From Enterobacter sp. Cy-643 (GTDB lineage Bacteria > Pseudomonadota > Gammaproteobacteria > Enterobacterales > Enterobacteriaceae): DNA of 64,000 nt. How positions within the stretch are numbered: the first letter of the stretch is position 1; each line of letters begins with the position of its first letter. The stretch spans positions 21,162 through 85,161 of the forward strand of contig NZ_VWWV01000010.1 of NCBI RefSeq assembly GCF_011752815.1, in the 5' to 3' direction. The notes beneath the pieces were generated by a model. The model was not told where the DNA came from. It worked only from the letters and a program-made list of their open reading frames with translations, and made no database searches. Shown here one piece after another: positions 53,093-64,000 of the stretch. A program made the position numbers and the translations under genes.

Positions 53093-53581
53093 TTAAACCT
53101 TACGGAAGTCGGTATTCCTGATGCTTTGTTGTACCTGCTTGTTCAGTAAGTTCAGCAGCAACATCGAGCGGGCTTCGCCGTCAGGTTCAGCAAAGATGGC
53201 TTCTAACCCTTTGAAGGCACCTTCGGTAATCACTACGCTATCCCCGGGATACGGTGTTTCCGGGTCGGTAATATTCTCTATTTGGTAGTGCATCAGCTCA
53301 TGAATCACTGTTTCCGGAACCGTTGCTGGCTGCACACCGAAGCGAACAAAGTGGCTGACGCCGCGGGTGGAATGCACCGTGGTGGTATGGATCGATTCCG
53401 GATCGAACTCGACGAACAGATAATTAGGGAACAGAGGCTCGATGACCGCAGTTCTTTTGCCACGCACCATTTTTTCCAGCGTGATCATTGGCGTAAGGCA
53501 ATTGACTTCCTGGCGCTCAAGATGCTCTTTGGCGCGCAGTAATTGGCCACGTTTACAGTAAAGAAGATACCAGGATTGCAT
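53093..53581 (-). CDS. rfaH: Transcription antitermination protein RfaH
   Basis: NusG paralogue recruited at ops sites to promote transcription of long LPS, capsule and similar operons. 162 residues, the E. coli length. The NGN domain shows [20 protein letters not shown] and [14 protein letters not shown]; the C-terminal KOW region, which refolds on activation, begins [20 protein letters not shown]. Convergent with hemB and divergent from ubiD. Confidence 0.97.
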   Translation of the reverse strand: MQSWYLLYCKRGQLLRAKEHLERQEVNCLTPMITLEKMVRGKRTAVIEPLFPNYLFVEFDPESIHTTTVHSTRGVSHFVRFGVQPATVPETVIHELMHYQIENITDPETPYPGDSVVITEGAFKGLEAIFAEPDGEARSMLLLNLLNKQVQQSIRNTDFRKV

Positions 53582-53769
53582 AATTTCTCTTTTCGCCCGC
53601 TTAAGCGCGTCAGAATAGCAAAACGTCCTTCGCAGAGATACTCAGCTTCAGTATAACCTGTCCGGGCGCGGCCGCAGGAGGCCAGTTTCACGCTAATTTA
53701 ACAAAAATACAGCATGGCGGCGGTGAAGTCCGTATAATGATGGCAAAATCCGACGTCACGATAAATTGC

Positions 53770-55254
53770 ATGAAATACCACGACCTACGCGAATTTCTTG
53801 CGCTGCTTGAGCAGCAGGGCGAACTCAAACGTATCGCATTGCCTGTCGATCCGAATCTGGAAATGACTGAAATTGCCGATCGCACGCTGCGAGCTGGCGG
53901 CCCGGCTCTGCTGTTTGAAAACCCGAAAGGCTACAGCATGCCGGTGCTGTGTAACCTGTTCGGGACGCCGAAACGCGTAGCGATGGGGATGGGGCAGGAA
54001 GACGTTACTGCTTTACGTGAAGTCGGGAAACTACTGGCGTTCCTCAAAGAACCTGAGCCGCCAAAAGGTTTCCGCGATCTGTTTGATAAGCTGCCACAGT
54101 TCAAACAAGTTCTGAATATGCCGACGAAACGTCTGCGGAATGCACCTTGCCAGGAACAGATTTGGGAAGGGGATGAAGTCGATCTTAATCGTATTCCGAT
54201 CATGCGCTGCTGGCCGGAAGACGTTGCCCCGCTCATTACCTGGGGGTTAACGGTCACCCGCGGCCCGCATAAAGAGCGGCAGAACTTGGGCATTTATCGG
54301 CAGCAGCTGATTGGCAAAAACAAGCTGATTATGCGCTGGTTATCTCACCGCGGCGGTGCGCTGGACTTCCAGGAGTGGTGTGAGGCGCACCCGGGTGAAC
54401 GTTTCCCTGTTTCCGTGGCACTTGGCGCAGACCCTGCAACCATTCTTGGGGCGGTGACGCCGGTGCCTGATACGCTGTCCGAATATGCTTTTGCCGGGCT
54501 GCTGCGCGGGACCAAAACCGAGGTCGTGAAATGTATTTCCAACGATCTTGAAATTCCTGCAGGTGCGGAAATTGTGCTGGAAGGGTACATTGAGCCTGGT
54601 GAAATGGCGCCGGAAGGGCCGTATGGCGACCATACGGGGTACTACAACGAAGTGGATAGCTTCCCGGTCTTCACTGTGACCCATGTCACCCAGCGGCAGG
54701 ACGCGATTTACCATTCAACCTACACTGGCCGCCCGCCGGATGAACCTGCAGTGCTAGGCGTGGCGCTTAATGAAGTGCTGGTGCCAATCCTGCAAAAGCA
54801 ATTTCCGGAGATTATTGATTTCTATCTCCCGCCGGAAGGGTGTTCATACCGACTCGCGGTAGTGACAATCAAAAAACAGTATGCCGGGCATGCCAAGCGA
54901 GTGATGATGGGAGTCTGGTCGTTCCTGCGCCAGTTCATGTACACCAAGTTTGTTATCGTGTGCGACGACGACGTGAATGCGCGTGACTGGAACGATGTTA
55001 TCTGGGCGATTACTACGCGCATGGATCCGTCCCGTGATACGGTGCTGGTGGATAACACGCCGATAGACTATCTGGATTTTGCCTCCCCGGTTTCCGGGCT
55101 GGGCTCTAAAATGGGACTGGACGCCACCAACAAATGGCCGGGCGAAACCCAGCGTGAATGGGGGCGCCCAATCAAGAAAGATGTTGAGGTATGCGCGCGT
55201 ATTGATGCAATCTGGGATGAACTGGCTATTTTTGATAATGACAAAGGCGCCTGA
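53770..55254 (+). CDS. ubiD: 3-polyprenyl-4-hydroxybenzoate decarboxylase
   Basis: Prenylated-FMN-dependent decarboxylase of ubiquinone synthesis. Start placed at the ATG at 53770 ([19 protein letters not shown]), giving 494 residues against 497 in E. coli. The longer frame from the ATG at 53737 begins within a TATAAT box (53733-53738), so it is probably untranscribed at its 5' end; the ribosome binding site of the chosen start is weak, so the exact start is uncertain. The catalytic acid motif region [13 protein letters not shown], and [13 protein letters not shown] with its ERE-type partner residues, are intact. Confidence 0.95.
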   Translation: MKYHDLREFLALLEQQGELKRIALPVDPNLEMTEIADRTLRAGGPALLFENPKGYSMPVLCNLFGTPKRVAMGMGQEDVTALREVGKLLAFLKEPEPPKGFRDLFDKLPQFKQVLNMPTKRLRNAPCQEQIWEGDEVDLNRIPIMRCWPEDVAPLITWGLTVTRGPHKERQNLGIYRQQLIGKNKLIMRWLSHRGGALDFQEWCEAHPGERFPVSVALGADPATILGAVTPVPDTLSEYAFAGLLRGTKTEVVKCISNDLEIPAGAEIVLEGYIEPGEMAPEGPYGDHTGYYNEVDSFPVFTVTHVTQRQDAIYHSTYTGRPPDEPAVLGVALNEVLVPILQKQFPEIIDFYLPPEGCSYRLAVVTIKKQYAGHAKRVMMGVWSFLRQFMYTKFVIVCDDDVNARDWNDVIWAITTRMDPSRDTVLVDNTPIDYLDFASPVSGLGSKMGLDATNKWPGETQREWGRPIKKDVEVCARIDAIWDELAIFDNDKGA

Positions 55255-55301
55255 GCGGCGACCTTTACGGTTTAGCATTATTGACCCGACAGAGGGGACG
55301 C

Positions 55302-56003
55302 ATGACAACCTTAAGCTGTAAAGTGACCTCGGTAGAAGCGATAACCGACACGGTATATCGCGTTCGATTGCTGCCGGAAGGCGATTTCTCATTCCAGGCC
55401 GGGCAGTATTTGATGGTGGTGATGGATGAGCGGGATAAGCGCCCGTTCTCTATGGCTTCCACGCCGAGCGAGCGTGAGTTCATTGAGTTACATATTGGTG
55501 CCTCTGAGCTCAACCTCTACGCCATGGCGGTAATGGACCGTATTTTGAAAGAACAGGAAATTGTGGTTGATATGCCACACGGCGATGCGTGGCTGCGCGA
55601 AGATGAAGATCGTCCTCTTATCCTGATTGCCGGCGGCACAGGGTTCTCTTACGTTCGTTCGATTCTGCTGACGGCGCTGGCGCGTAACCCTGAGCGTGAA
55701 ATTGCAATCTACTGGGGCGGCCGTGAAGAGAAGCATCTTTACGATCTGGCCGAACTGGAAGGGCTGAGCCTGCAACACCCTAATCTTCGCGTTGAAGCCG
55801 TGGTGGAGCAGCCGGAAGAGGGATGGCGCGGCCGCAGCGGGACGGTACTCACCGCCGTTATGCAGGATCACGCTTCACTGAGCGGGCACGATATTTATAT
55901 CGCGGGCCGTTTCGAAATGGCGAAAATCGCCCGTGAGCTGTTCTGCAACGAGCGCGGGGCGCTGGTTGAGCACATGTTCGGCGACGCTTTCTCCTTTATT
56001 TAA
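55302..56003 (+). CDS. fre: NAD(P)H-flavin reductase
   Basis: Reduces free flavins, supplying electrons to ribonucleotide reductase activation and others. Start chosen at the ATG at 55302 ([20 protein letters not shown]) with AGAGGGG upstream, giving 233 residues as in E. coli. Flavin-binding motif RPFSMAS, the nucleotide-binding [11 protein letters not shown] and the terminal FGDAFSFI are present. In the same direction as ubiD after 47 bases. Confidence 0.97.
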   Translation: MTTLSCKVTSVEAITDTVYRVRLLPEGDFSFQAGQYLMVVMDERDKRPFSMASTPSEREFIELHIGASELNLYAMAVMDRILKEQEIVVDMPHGDAWLREDEDRPLILIAGGTGFSYVRSILLTALARNPEREIAIYWGGREEKHLYDLAELEGLSLQHPNLRVEAVVEQPEEGWRGRSGTVLTAVMQDHASLSGHDIYIAGRFEMAKIARELFCNERGALVEHMFGDAFSFI

Positions 56004-56022
56004 AGCCGTTCCTCGTCAGAAT

Positions 56023-56050
56023 AAGCCACCGCATCGTCGGTGGTTTTTTT
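56023..56050 (+). terminator. fre terminator
   Basis: Stem AAGCCACCG/CGGTGGTTT with a six-base loop and seven T residues, twenty bases after the fre stop. Confidence 0.92.
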
Positions 56051-56063
56051 ATCTTTCAAATAT

Positions 56064-56088
56064 AAAAAACCCGCCCCTGACAGGCGGG
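56064..56088 (-). terminator. fadBA terminator
   Basis: Read on the - strand, CCCGCC/GGCGGG with a seven-base loop is followed by six T residues. It lies 33 bases beyond the fadA stop. Confidence 0.9.
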
Positions 56089-56121
56089 AAACACGGCAAC
56101 TAAACTCAGTTTCGTTTTTTA

Positions 56122-57294
<1,173 letters not shown>

Positions 57295-59484
57295 TCAGGC
57301 GCTTTTCAGATCACTGGCCGGGCGGGCAGGCTCGACCGGGGGATAGTACGGCTCGTTGCGTGATGCTTTGGCCTTCAGGCCTTCAGGCACGACGTACAGC
57401 GGGCCGAGGTTTTGGTACTGCTGCGCCATATCGAAATACTTCGCGCTGCCCAACGTGTCCAGCCAGCGGAACGCGCCGCCGTGGAACGGAGGGAAACCGA
57501 GGCCGTAAACCAGCGCCATATCGGCTTCTGCCGGGCTGGCAATCACGCCTTCTTCAAGGCAGCGAACCACTTCGTTGACCATTGGGATCATCATGCGAGC
57601 GATAATTTCTTCCTCGCTGAAGCTGCGCTTAGGCTGACTCACGTCTGCCAGCAGGCTATCAACAGCTTCGTCCTGCTCTTTACGCGGTTTGCCTTTGCTG
57701 TCTTCTTTAAAGCGGTAGAAGCCCTGCTGGGTTTTCTGGCCGTAGCGGCCGGCATCAAACAGAACGTCGATCGCGTCACGGTAATCTTTGCTCATGCGCT
57801 GTGGGAAGCCTGCCGCCATGACCGCCTGTGCGTGATGGGCGGTATCAATCCCGACCACGTCCAGCAGGTAAGCCGGGCCCATTGGCCAGCCGAACTGCTT
57901 TTCCATCACCTTATCGATCTGACGGAAATCCGCGCCGTCGCGCAGCAGCTGGCTAAAGCCTGCAAAGTAGGGGAACAGCACGCGGTTGACGAAGAAGCCC
58001 GGGCAGTCATTGACCACGATAGGGGTTTTGCCCATCTTGCTTGCCCATGCCACAACTTTAGCCAGGGTTGCGTCTGAGGTTTTTTCTCCGCGAATGACTT
58101 CAACCAGCGGCATGCGATGCACCGGGTTGAAGAAGTGCATCCCACAGAAGTTTTCCGGGCGTTTCAGCCCGCTGGCCAGTTCGCTAATCGGGATGGTTGA
58201 GGTGTTGGAAGCCAGCACGGCATCAGGGCGAACCTTATCTTCGGTTTCTGCCAGCACCGCTTTTTTCACTTTCGGGTTTTCAACTACGGCTTCGACGACA
58301 ACATCTACACGATCGAACCCGGCGTATTCCAGCGTTGGCTGAATAGTCGAAATAACCTGAGCCAGCTTCATGCCATCAATTTTGCCGCGCTCAAGCTGCT
58401 TGTTCAGCAGCTTACTGGCTTCATTAATGCCCAGCGCCAGCGACTTCTCGTTGATGTCTTTCATTAAGACCGGCACGCCTTTCCAGGCCGACTGATAGGC
58501 AATGCCGCCGCCCATAATACCCGCGCCGAGTACGGCCGCGTGTTCAGGCGTTTCGATATCTTTGGTAAGTTTTTTCGCCTTTGCTTTGACGAACTGATCG
58601 TTCAGGAAGATGCCAACCAGCGCGCGGGCTTCATTGGAACGAGCCAACGGCACAAAGCTTTGAGTTTCCAGCTTAAGGGCTTCATCGCGGCCAAGACCGG
58701 CGGCGGCTTCAATGGTTTTCACCGCGGTCATTGGCGCCGGGTAATGCTTCCCGGCAATTTGCGCCACCATGCCTTTAGCAATGGTGAAGCTCATCCCGGC
58801 TTCGATTTTGCTTAAGCGTAACGGCTCAAGTTTCGGGGCGCGTTTTGCCTGCCAGTCCAGTTCGCCTTTGATCGCCTGGCGGAGGACTGCCAGCGCGCCG
58901 TCGCGCAGTTTTTCGGTTTTTACCACCCCATCGACCAGGCCAAGTTTTTGCGCTTCTGCAGCGCTGACATCTTTACCTGCAGTGATGATTTCCAGCGCGC
59001 TATCGGCACCCAATAAACGCGGCAGGCGAACGGAACCGCCGAAGCCAGGCATAATGCCTAGCTTGGTTTCAGGCAGGCCAATACGGGCGTCCGGCGTTGC
59101 CAGGCGATAATCGGTTGCCAGCACGCATTCACATCCGCCGCCCAGCGCGTAACCATTCACCGCGGCGATGGTTGGGACGGGCAGATCTTCCAGGCGGTTA
59201 AACACGCTGTTTGCAAATTGTAGCCAGTGGGTCAGCTGTTCGGCAGGGACCAGGAACAGCGACAGGAATTCGGTAATGTCGGCGCCAACGATGAAGGCGG
59301 ATTTGCTGGAGCTCAGCAGCAGGCCTTTGAGGTTCGGCTGTTTTTCAAGTACAGCCAACGCTTCGCCGAGGCTGGCGACGGTCGCCGTATCCAGCTTGTT
59401 GACGGAGCCGGGGGCATCAAAAACCAGTTCGGCGATGCCGTCTTCCAGCCAGTCGAGATGTAGGGTTTCACCTTGGTAGAGCAT
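57295..59484 (-). CDS. fadB: Multifunctional fatty acid oxidation complex alpha subunit
   Basis: 729 residues, the E. coli length. The N-terminal enoyl-CoA hydratase/isomerase domain shows [21 protein letters not shown] and [15 protein letters not shown] with the two catalytic glutamates; the central NAD-binding domain shows [16 protein letters not shown] and the dehydrogenase signature [19 protein letters not shown]; a C-terminal dehydrogenase-fold domain follows. Works as a heterotetramer with FadA. Repressed by FadR at a palindrome just upstream. Confidence 0.98.
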   Translation of the reverse strand: MLYQGETLHLDWLEDGIAELVFDAPGSVNKLDTATVASLGEALAVLEKQPNLKGLLLSSSKSAFIVGADITEFLSLFLVPAEQLTHWLQFANSVFNRLEDLPVPTIAAVNGYALGGGCECVLATDYRLATPDARIGLPETKLGIMPGFGGSVRLPRLLGADSALEIITAGKDVSAAEAQKLGLVDGVVKTEKLRDGALAVLRQAIKGELDWQAKRAPKLEPLRLSKIEAGMSFTIAKGMVAQIAGKHYPAPMTAVKTIEAAAGLGRDEALKLETQSFVPLARSNEARALVGIFLNDQFVKAKAKKLTKDIETPEHAAVLGAGIMGGGIAYQSAWKGVPVLMKDINEKSLALGINEASKLLNKQLERGKIDGMKLAQVISTIQPTLEYAGFDRVDVVVEAVVENPKVKKAVLAETEDKVRPDAVLASNTSTIPISELASGLKRPENFCGMHFFNPVHRMPLVEVIRGEKTSDATLAKVVAWASKMGKTPIVVNDCPGFFVNRVLFPYFAGFSQLLRDGADFRQIDKVMEKQFGWPMGPAYLLDVVGIDTAHHAQAVMAAGFPQRMSKDYRDAIDVLFDAGRYGQKTQQGFYRFKEDSKGKPRKEQDEAVDSLLADVSQPKRSFSEEEIIARMMIPMVNEVVRCLEEGVIASPAEADMALVYGLGFPPFHGGAFRWLDTLGSAKYFDMAQQYQNLGPLYVVPEGLKAKASRNEPYYPPVEPARPASDLKSA

Positions 59485-59510
59485 GTCAGTCTCCTGAATC
59501 CAGCAATGGG

Positions 59511-59527
59511 ATCTGGTCGTACCAGAT
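59511..59527. promoter_or_regulatory. FadR operator of fadBA
   Basis: ATCTGGTCGTACCAGAT is a perfect 7+3+7 palindrome matching the FadR operator form (E. coli fadB: ATCTGGTACGACCAGAT). It lies 27-43 bases upstream of the fadB start on the - strand, in the fadB-pepQ divergent region. Confidence 0.88.
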
Positions 59528-59674
59528 GAAGCGGAGTGTGGAATTGATGTTAATGAAATGCAAATTTCTCTTTAAATATTTGCAAACTCGATCACAGGCG
59601 GCGGAAATAACTCGGTGGTTTGTCCGGTATGCTAAGATGCGATGCGAACAGAGACAAAAACAGAAGGATAAATT

Positions 59675-61006
59675 ATGGAATCACTGGCCGCGCTGTATAA
59701 AGATCATGTGGCAACGCTACAAGAGCGTACCCGCAACGTTCTGGCGCGTTTTAACCTTGATGCATTACTTATTCACTCCGGGGAGCTGTTCAACGTCTTC
59801 CTCGATGATCATGCCTATCCGTTTAAAGTAAATCCGCAGTTCAAGGCCTGGGTGCCGGTGACCCAGGTGCCTAACTGCTGGCTGCTGGTGGACGGCGTGA
59901 ATAAGCCGAAGCTGTGGTTCTATCTGCCGGTGGATTACTGGCACAACGTGGAGCCACTGCCGGAATCCTTCTGGACAGATGATATTGACGTGATCGCGCT
60001 GCCAAAAGCCGACGGTATTGGCAGCCAGCTGCCTGCTGCACGTGGCAATATTGGCTATATTGGCCCGGTACCAGAACGTGCGTTGCAGCTGGATATCACG
60101 CCAGCCAACATCAACCCGAAAGGGGTTATCGACTATCTGCATTATTATCGCGCTTATAAAACGGACTACGAACTGTCCTGCATGCGCGAAGCACAGAAAA
60201 CGGCAGTTGTCGGCCACCGCGCAGCGCACGAAGCCTTCCTGTCCGGCATGAGCGAGTTCGATATTAACATCGCTTACCTGACGGCCACCGGCCACCGCGA
60301 TACCGATGTGCCGTATGGCAATATCGTGGCGCTTAATGAACATGCTTCGGTGCTGCACTACACTAAGCTGGATCACCGCGTACCTGCCGAAATTCGCAGC
60401 TTCCTGCTGGATGCTGGCGCAGAGTATAACGGCTATGCTGCCGACCTGACGCGTACCTGGACCACCCAAAGCGACAGCGATTTTGCCCACCTGATTAAAG
60501 ACGTGAACGAAGAGCAACTGGCGCTGATCGACACCATGAAGTCCGGCGTGCGCTATACCGATTACCACATCCAGTTCCATCAGCGCCTGGCTAAGCTGTT
60601 GCGTCGCCACAAGCTGGTGAACGACATCAGTGAAGAGGCGATGATGGAAGCCGGGATCACTACCCCGTTCATGCCGCACGGCATCGGGCATCCGCTTGGG
60701 TTGCAGGTTCACGACGTCGCCGGGTTTATGCAGGACGATACCGGCACGCATCTGGCTGCACCTTCGCAACATCCTTACCTGCGCTGTACCCGCGTGCTGG
60801 AACCTCGCATGGTACTGACCATCGAGCCTGGTTTGTACTTTATCGAATCGCTGCTGGCACCGTGGCGTGAAGGGCAGTACAGCAAGCACTTTGACTGGAA
60901 GCGTATTGAAGCGCTGAAGCCGTTTGGCGGCATCCGCATTGAAGATAACGTGGTTATCTATGAAAACAGCCTCGAAAATATGACGCGTAACCTGAAGCTC
61001 GCGTAA
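59675..61006 (+). CDS. pepQ: Xaa-Pro dipeptidase
   Basis: Proline dipeptidase of the M24 family, cytoplasmic, metal dependent. 443 residues, the E. coli length. N-terminal creatinase-like domain followed by the pita-bread catalytic domain with metal ligands in [20 protein letters not shown] (two aspartates), [16 protein letters not shown] (histidine), [11 protein letters not shown] and [10 protein letters not shown] (glutamates). Divergent from fadB; overlaps yigZ by one base (TAATG). Confidence 0.97.
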   Translation: MESLAALYKDHVATLQERTRNVLARFNLDALLIHSGELFNVFLDDHAYPFKVNPQFKAWVPVTQVPNCWLLVDGVNKPKLWFYLPVDYWHNVEPLPESFWTDDIDVIALPKADGIGSQLPAARGNIGYIGPVPERALQLDITPANINPKGVIDYLHYYRAYKTDYELSCMREAQKTAVVGHRAAHEAFLSGMSEFDINIAYLTATGHRDTDVPYGNIVALNEHASVLHYTKLDHRVPAEIRSFLLDAGAEYNGYAADLTRTWTTQSDSDFAHLIKDVNEEQLALIDTMKSGVRYTDYHIQFHQRLAKLLRRHKLVNDISEEAMMEAGITTPFMPHGIGHPLGLQVHDVAGFMQDDTGTHLAAPSQHPYLRCTRVLEPRMVLTIEPGLYFIESLLAPWREGQYSKHFDWKRIEALKPFGGIRIEDNVVIYENSLENMTRNLKLA

Positions 61007-61620
61007 TGGAAAGCTGGCCAATCCCCGCTGAGCCCGTCACGGTCAGCGAGGAGATTAAGAAAAGCCGCTTTATTACCCTTGTGGCTCATACGGACGGGGT
61101 AATAGCGGCTAAAGCGTTTGTTGAGAAGGTCCGGGCCGAACACCCGGATGCCCGTCACCACTGCTGGGCGTGGGTTGCTGGCGCGCCCGATGACTCGCAG
61201 CAGTTAGGTTTCTCAGATGACGGCGAGCCTGCCGGCACAGCAGGGAAACCCATGCTTGCCCAGCTGATGGGGAAAGGTATTGGTGAAATCACTGCGGTGG
61301 TGGTGCGTTACTACGGTGGGGTGAAGCTGGGCACCGGTGGCCTGGTGAAAGCCTATGGCGGTGGCGTACAGCTGGCGTTAAACCAGCTTCCAACCGTGCT
61401 TAAAGTGCCGTTAACCGAATATACTTTGCAGTGCGACTATTCGCAGCTGGCGGGTGTGGAAGCGCTGCTCAAGCAAAGTGATGGCCTTATCGTGGAAAGC
61501 GACTTCCAGGTCATCGTTGCTATGCGCGTAGCGTTGCCGCAAACCCAGGTAGCTACTTTCAGCGCCAGGTTGAGTGATTTGAGCCGTGGTGCGTTGCATT
61601 TATTGCCGTTTGAACAATAA
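61006..61620 (+). CDS. yigZ: IMPACT-family protein YigZ
   Basis: 204 residues with the N-terminal UPF0029/Impact domain (SRFITLVAHTDGVIAAKAFVEK; GEPAGTAGKPMLAQLMGKGIGE; VVRYYGGVKLGTGGLVKAYGG) and a C-terminal ferredoxin-like domain. Related to eukaryotic IMPACT, which modulates translational stress; bacterial role uncertain. Translation is coupled to pepQ. Confidence 0.94.
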   Translation: MESWPIPAEPVTVSEEIKKSRFITLVAHTDGVIAAKAFVEKVRAEHPDARHHCWAWVAGAPDDSQQLGFSDDGEPAGTAGKPMLAQLMGKGIGEITAVVVRYYGGVKLGTGGLVKAYGGGVQLALNQLPTVLKVPLTEYTLQCDYSQLAGVEALLKQSDGLIVESDFQVIVAMRVALPQTQVATFSARLSDLSRGALHLLPFEQ

Positions 61621-61661
61621 TCCCACCTCGTTATTTATAGATATTTAAGGAAGCGGCTGAA

Positions 61662-63113
61662 ATGCATTTTCGCGCCATTACCCGAATCGTTGGCCTGTTG
61701 GTTATCCTCTTTTCCGGAACCATGATCCTCCCCGGCTTAGTGGCTCTAATCTATCGAGACGGTGCCGGCCGCGCCTTTACCCAAACCTTTTTCGTTGCGC
61801 TGGCGATAGGCTCTTTGCTGTGGTGGCCGAATCGCCGTGAAAAAAGGGATCTCAAACCGAAGGAAGGCTTCCTGATTGTGGTCCTGTTCTGGACCGTGCT
61901 GGGCAGCGTGGGTGCGCTGCCGTTTGTCTTCGCCGAGCGGCCAAATCTCACCGTAACAGACGCCTTTTTTGAATCCTTTTCTGGCCTGACAACGACCGGG
62001 GCGACAACGCTGGTGGGGCTGGACTCTTTACCCCACGCGATTCTCTTCTATCGGCAGATGCTGCAATGGTTCGGCGGGATGGGGATCATCGTCCTGGCGG
62101 TGGCAATCCTGCCTATTCTTGGCGTCGGCGGGCTGCAGCTGTACCGGGCAGAAATGCCGGGGCCGCTAAAAGATAACAAAATGCGCCCGCGCATCGCTGA
62201 AACGGCAAAGACGCTTTGGCTTATTTATGTCCTGCTGACGATTGCCTGCGCGCTGGCGCTTTGGTTCGCGGGGATGCCAGCGTTTGACGCTATCGGACAT
62301 AGCTTCTCGACGATTGCGATTGGTGGCTTCTCGACGCACGATGCCAGCGTGGGCTACTTCAATAGTCCAACCATCAACACCATCATCGCTATCTTCCTGC
62401 TGATTTCTGGCTGTAACTATAGCCTGCACTTTTCACTGCTGAGCGGGCGTAGCCTCAAGGTGTACTGGCGCGACCCGGAATTTCGGATGTTCATTGGCGT
62501 CCAGCTCTCGCTGGTTCTGGTCTGCACGCTGGTACTTTGGTTCCATAATACCTACCAGTCAGCATGGCAGACCTTGAACCAGGCTTTCTTCCAGGTCGTG
62601 TCGATGGCGACCACTGCGGGCTTTACCACGGACAGTATCGCTCGCTGGCCATTATTCTTGCCGGTTTTGCTGCTCTGTTCTGCTTTTATCGGCGGCTGTG
62701 CCGGGTCTACCGGTGGTGGCCTGAAAGTGATTCGAATCTTGTTGCTGTTTAAACAAGGCAACCGTGAGTTAAAGCGCCTGGTGCACCCGAATGCCGTTTA
62801 CAGCATTAAGCTTGGGAATCGGGCCCTGCCGGAACGAATTCTTGAAGCCGTATGGGGATTCTTCTCTGCCTATGCGCTGGTGTTTATCGTCAGTATGCTG
62901 GCTATCATCGCGACCGGCGTCGATGACTTCTCTGCTTTTGCCTCTGTTGCTGCAACGCTTAATAACCTGGGCCCGGGCCTTGGCGTCGTTGCCGACAACT
63001 TTGCCAGCATGAATCCCGTGGCTAAATGGATCCTGATTGTGAATATGCTGTTTGGCCGCCTTGAAGTATTTACCCTGCTAGTACTGTTCACGCCTACTTT
63101 CTGGCGCGAGTAA
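61662..63113 (+). CDS. trkH: Trk potassium uptake protein TrkH
   Basis: 483-residue K+ channel-like inner-membrane protein, the E. coli length. Four selectivity-filter repeats are visible: [36 protein letters not shown] and [11 protein letters not shown]; between them lie the M1-P-M2 helices, and the gating loop [15 protein letters not shown] follows the third. Works with TrkA and TrkE. A 41-base gap from yigZ contains AAGGAAG as ribosome binding site. Followed by hemG after 11 bases. Confidence 0.97.
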   Translation: MHFRAITRIVGLLVILFSGTMILPGLVALIYRDGAGRAFTQTFFVALAIGSLLWWPNRREKRDLKPKEGFLIVVLFWTVLGSVGALPFVFAERPNLTVTDAFFESFSGLTTTGATTLVGLDSLPHAILFYRQMLQWFGGMGIIVLAVAILPILGVGGLQLYRAEMPGPLKDNKMRPRIAETAKTLWLIYVLLTIACALALWFAGMPAFDAIGHSFSTIAIGGFSTHDASVGYFNSPTINTIIAIFLLISGCNYSLHFSLLSGRSLKVYWRDPEFRMFIGVQLSLVLVCTLVLWFHNTYQSAWQTLNQAFFQVVSMATTAGFTTDSIARWPLFLPVLLLCSAFIGGCAGSTGGGLKVIRILLLFKQGNRELKRLVHPNAVYSIKLGNRALPERILEAVWGFFSAYALVFIVSMLAIIATGVDDFSAFASVAATLNNLGPGLGVVADNFASMNPVAKWILIVNMLFGRLEVFTLLVLFTPTFWRE

Positions 63114-63124
63114 CCGGAGCCTGT

Positions 63125-63658
63125 GTGAAAACCTTAATTCTGTTTTCGACCCGAGATGGTCAAACTCGTGAGATTGCTTCTTATATCTCTTCTGAACTGA
63201 AAGAGCTGGGCGTGGAGAGTGATGTGATCAATCTTCATCGCTGCGAGGAAATTACCTGGGCTAATTACGACCGAGTGATCATTGGCGCTTCTATTCGTTA
63301 CGGTCATTTTCATGCTGCCGTTGAGGCGTTCGTGAAAAAGTATCAGCTGCAGCTGAAGGAGCGCGCGAGTGCATTTTTCGCGGTCAACCTCGTTGCCCGT
63401 AAACCTGAAAAGCGCTCGCCGCAGACAAACCCTTATACCCGCAAGTTTTTGCTTAACTCGGTTTGGCAGCCCGACCATTGTGCCGTGTTTGCCGGTGCAC
63501 TGCGTTATCCTCGTTATGGTTGGCTGGATCGCTTCATGATTCGCTTAATTATGAAAATGACCGATGGTGAAACCGATACAAGTAAAGAAGTGGTTTATAC
63601 CGATTGGCCTCAGGTCGCCCGATTTGCCCGTGAAATTGCACAGTTAAGCACCAAATAG
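63125..63658 (+). CDS. hemG: Menaquinone-dependent protoporphyrinogen IX oxidase
   Basis: Long-chain flavodoxin that oxidises protoporphyrinogen IX using quinones. GTG start, 177 residues (181 in E. coli, shorter at the C-terminus). FMN loop is [17 protein letters not shown]; the distinguishing long loop spans [22 protein letters not shown]. Ends [26 protein letters not shown]. It follows trkH and precedes the rRNA operon, as in E. coli. Confidence 0.96.
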   Translation: MKTLILFSTRDGQTREIASYISSELKELGVESDVINLHRCEEITWANYDRVIIGASIRYGHFHAAVEAFVKKYQLQLKERASAFFAVNLVARKPEKRSPQTNPYTRKFLLNSVWQPDHCAVFAGALRYPRYGWLDRFMIRLIMKMTDGETDTSKEVVYTDWPQVARFAREIAQLSTK

Positions 63659-63699
63659 CGTTGTAAATAAGCGGGTTGGCGAAAAAGAATGCGGTCGGA

Positions 63700-63747
63700 A
63701 AGTTTTTTTAAATAAACGCTTGTCACCGCCGAAGAACTCCCTATAAT
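63700..63747 (+). promoter_or_regulatory. rRNA operon promoter P1 with UP element
   Basis: TTGTCA (63720-63725) and TATAAT (63742-63747) are 16 bases apart, the usual rrn P1 spacing, followed by a GCGCC discriminator. An A/T-rich UP element (AAAGTTTTTTTAAATAAA, about 63700-63717) lies directly upstream. Growth-rate and stringent control are expected from this layout. Confidence 0.9.
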
Positions 63748-63818
63748 GCGCCTCCACTGACACGGAACAACGGCTTGCAAAGCGGCGTGTCAGGCGGAGT
63801 GAAGCGAAAAATAAATGC

Positions 63819-63846
63819 TTGACTACGCAGCGGGAAAGCGTAATAT
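63819..63846 (+). promoter_or_regulatory. rRNA operon promoter P2
   Basis: TTGACT (63819-63824) and TAATAT (63841-63846) with a 16-base spacer, about 100 bases after P1 as in E. coli rrn operons. Confidence 0.85.
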
Positions 63847-63857
63847 GCACACCCCGC

Positions 63858-63888
63858 GCTACTGAGAAAGTAGCACTGCTCTTTAACA
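63858..63888 (+). promoter_or_regulatory. rrn leader antitermination signals boxB and boxA
   Basis: boxB is the hairpin GCTACT-GAGAA-AGTAGC (63858-63874); boxA is TGCTCTTTAACA (63877-63888), matching the rrn consensus bound by NusB/NusE. The remaining leader to 64000 carries no gene; the 16S rRNA begins beyond the window. Confidence 0.9.
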
Positions 63889-64000
63889 ATTTATCAGACA
63901 ATCTGTGTGGGCACTCGCAGGATTGATATCTCAGCATCTCCGGATGCAAACAAATATCAAGTCTTGAAGAGTGACTACTGATTTTATAAACAGTTTTAAT

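Noticed and set aside
59765..61021. 418-codon open frame antisense to pepQ
   Set aside because: It runs opposite to a fully conserved pepQ, has no family resemblance, and its codon pattern mirrors the sense gene; long antisense frames are common in G+C-rich enterobacterial genes.

Overview
The window is chromosomal DNA from a member of the Enterobacteriaceae. Gene order follows the Escherichia coli region from wecA to the ribosomal RNA operon next to hemG, and almost every protein can be matched by eye to its E. coli counterpart at the same length. It is not E. coli itself. rffG and rffH are missing from the wec operon, aslA and aslB are missing between the tRNAs and glmZ, a different gene sits between corA and rarD, an extra gene pair lies between metE and dlhH, and hemB lies between tatD and rfaH. 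I cannot settle the genus by reading.

Layout. 1-10840: enterobacterial common antigen (ECA) operon, wecA (5' cut by the window edge), wzzE, wecB, wecC, wecD, wecE, wzxE, wecF, wzyE, wecG, all on + with most junctions overlapping or a few bases apart. 11097-12482: amino-acid permease yifK. 12597-13192: tRNA operon argX-hisR-leuT-proM with a second identical proM, followed by 148-bp tandem repeats carrying the proM 3' end. 13529-13986: small RNA GlmZ with a sigma-54-type promoter and three GlrR-type palindromes. 14029-18115 (-): hemCDXY. 18404-27200: cyaA, cyaY (-), lptM (yifL), dapF, yigA, xerC, yigB, uvrD. 27350-28522: corA with a leader that may encode a short peptide. 28588-29871 (-): an A+T-rich unrecognised membrane protein. 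30014-41827: rarD, yigI, pldA, recQ, rhtC, rhtB, pldB, yigL, yigM, metR and metE. 42038-42899: a likely peptidoglycan peptidase and a small exported partner. 42969-49505: dlhH, udp, rmuC, ubiE-ubiJ-ubiB. 49583-53581: tatABCD, hemB, rfaH (-). 53770-56003: ubiD and fre. 56122-59484 (-): fadBA. 59675-63658: pepQ, yigZ, trkH, hemG. 63720-64000: P1/P2 promoters and antitermination leader of an rRNA operon whose 16S gene starts beyond the window.

How the genes work together. The wec genes build and polymerise the ECA trisaccharide on undecaprenyl phosphate; the dTDP-glucose steps normally done by RffH and RffG must come from elsewhere. Haem synthesis is unusually well represented: hemCD, hemX/hemY, a magnesium-type hemB and hemG. 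Ubiquinone genes (ubiE, ubiJ, ubiB, ubiD) and fre cluster with the Tat translocase. Fatty-acid oxidation (fadBA, a perfect FadR palindrome), methionine synthesis (metE/metR with MetJ and MetR boxes) and cAMP control (cyaA with a CRP site over its promoter; udp with two CRP-like sites 52 bp apart) keep their known control sites.

The most novel parts are the two low-G+C insertions: the putative M15-type peptidase with its exported partner (42038-42899), which looks like a toxin-immunity pair, and the membrane protein at 28588-29871. The proM-linked tandem repeats are the most unusual non-coding structure.
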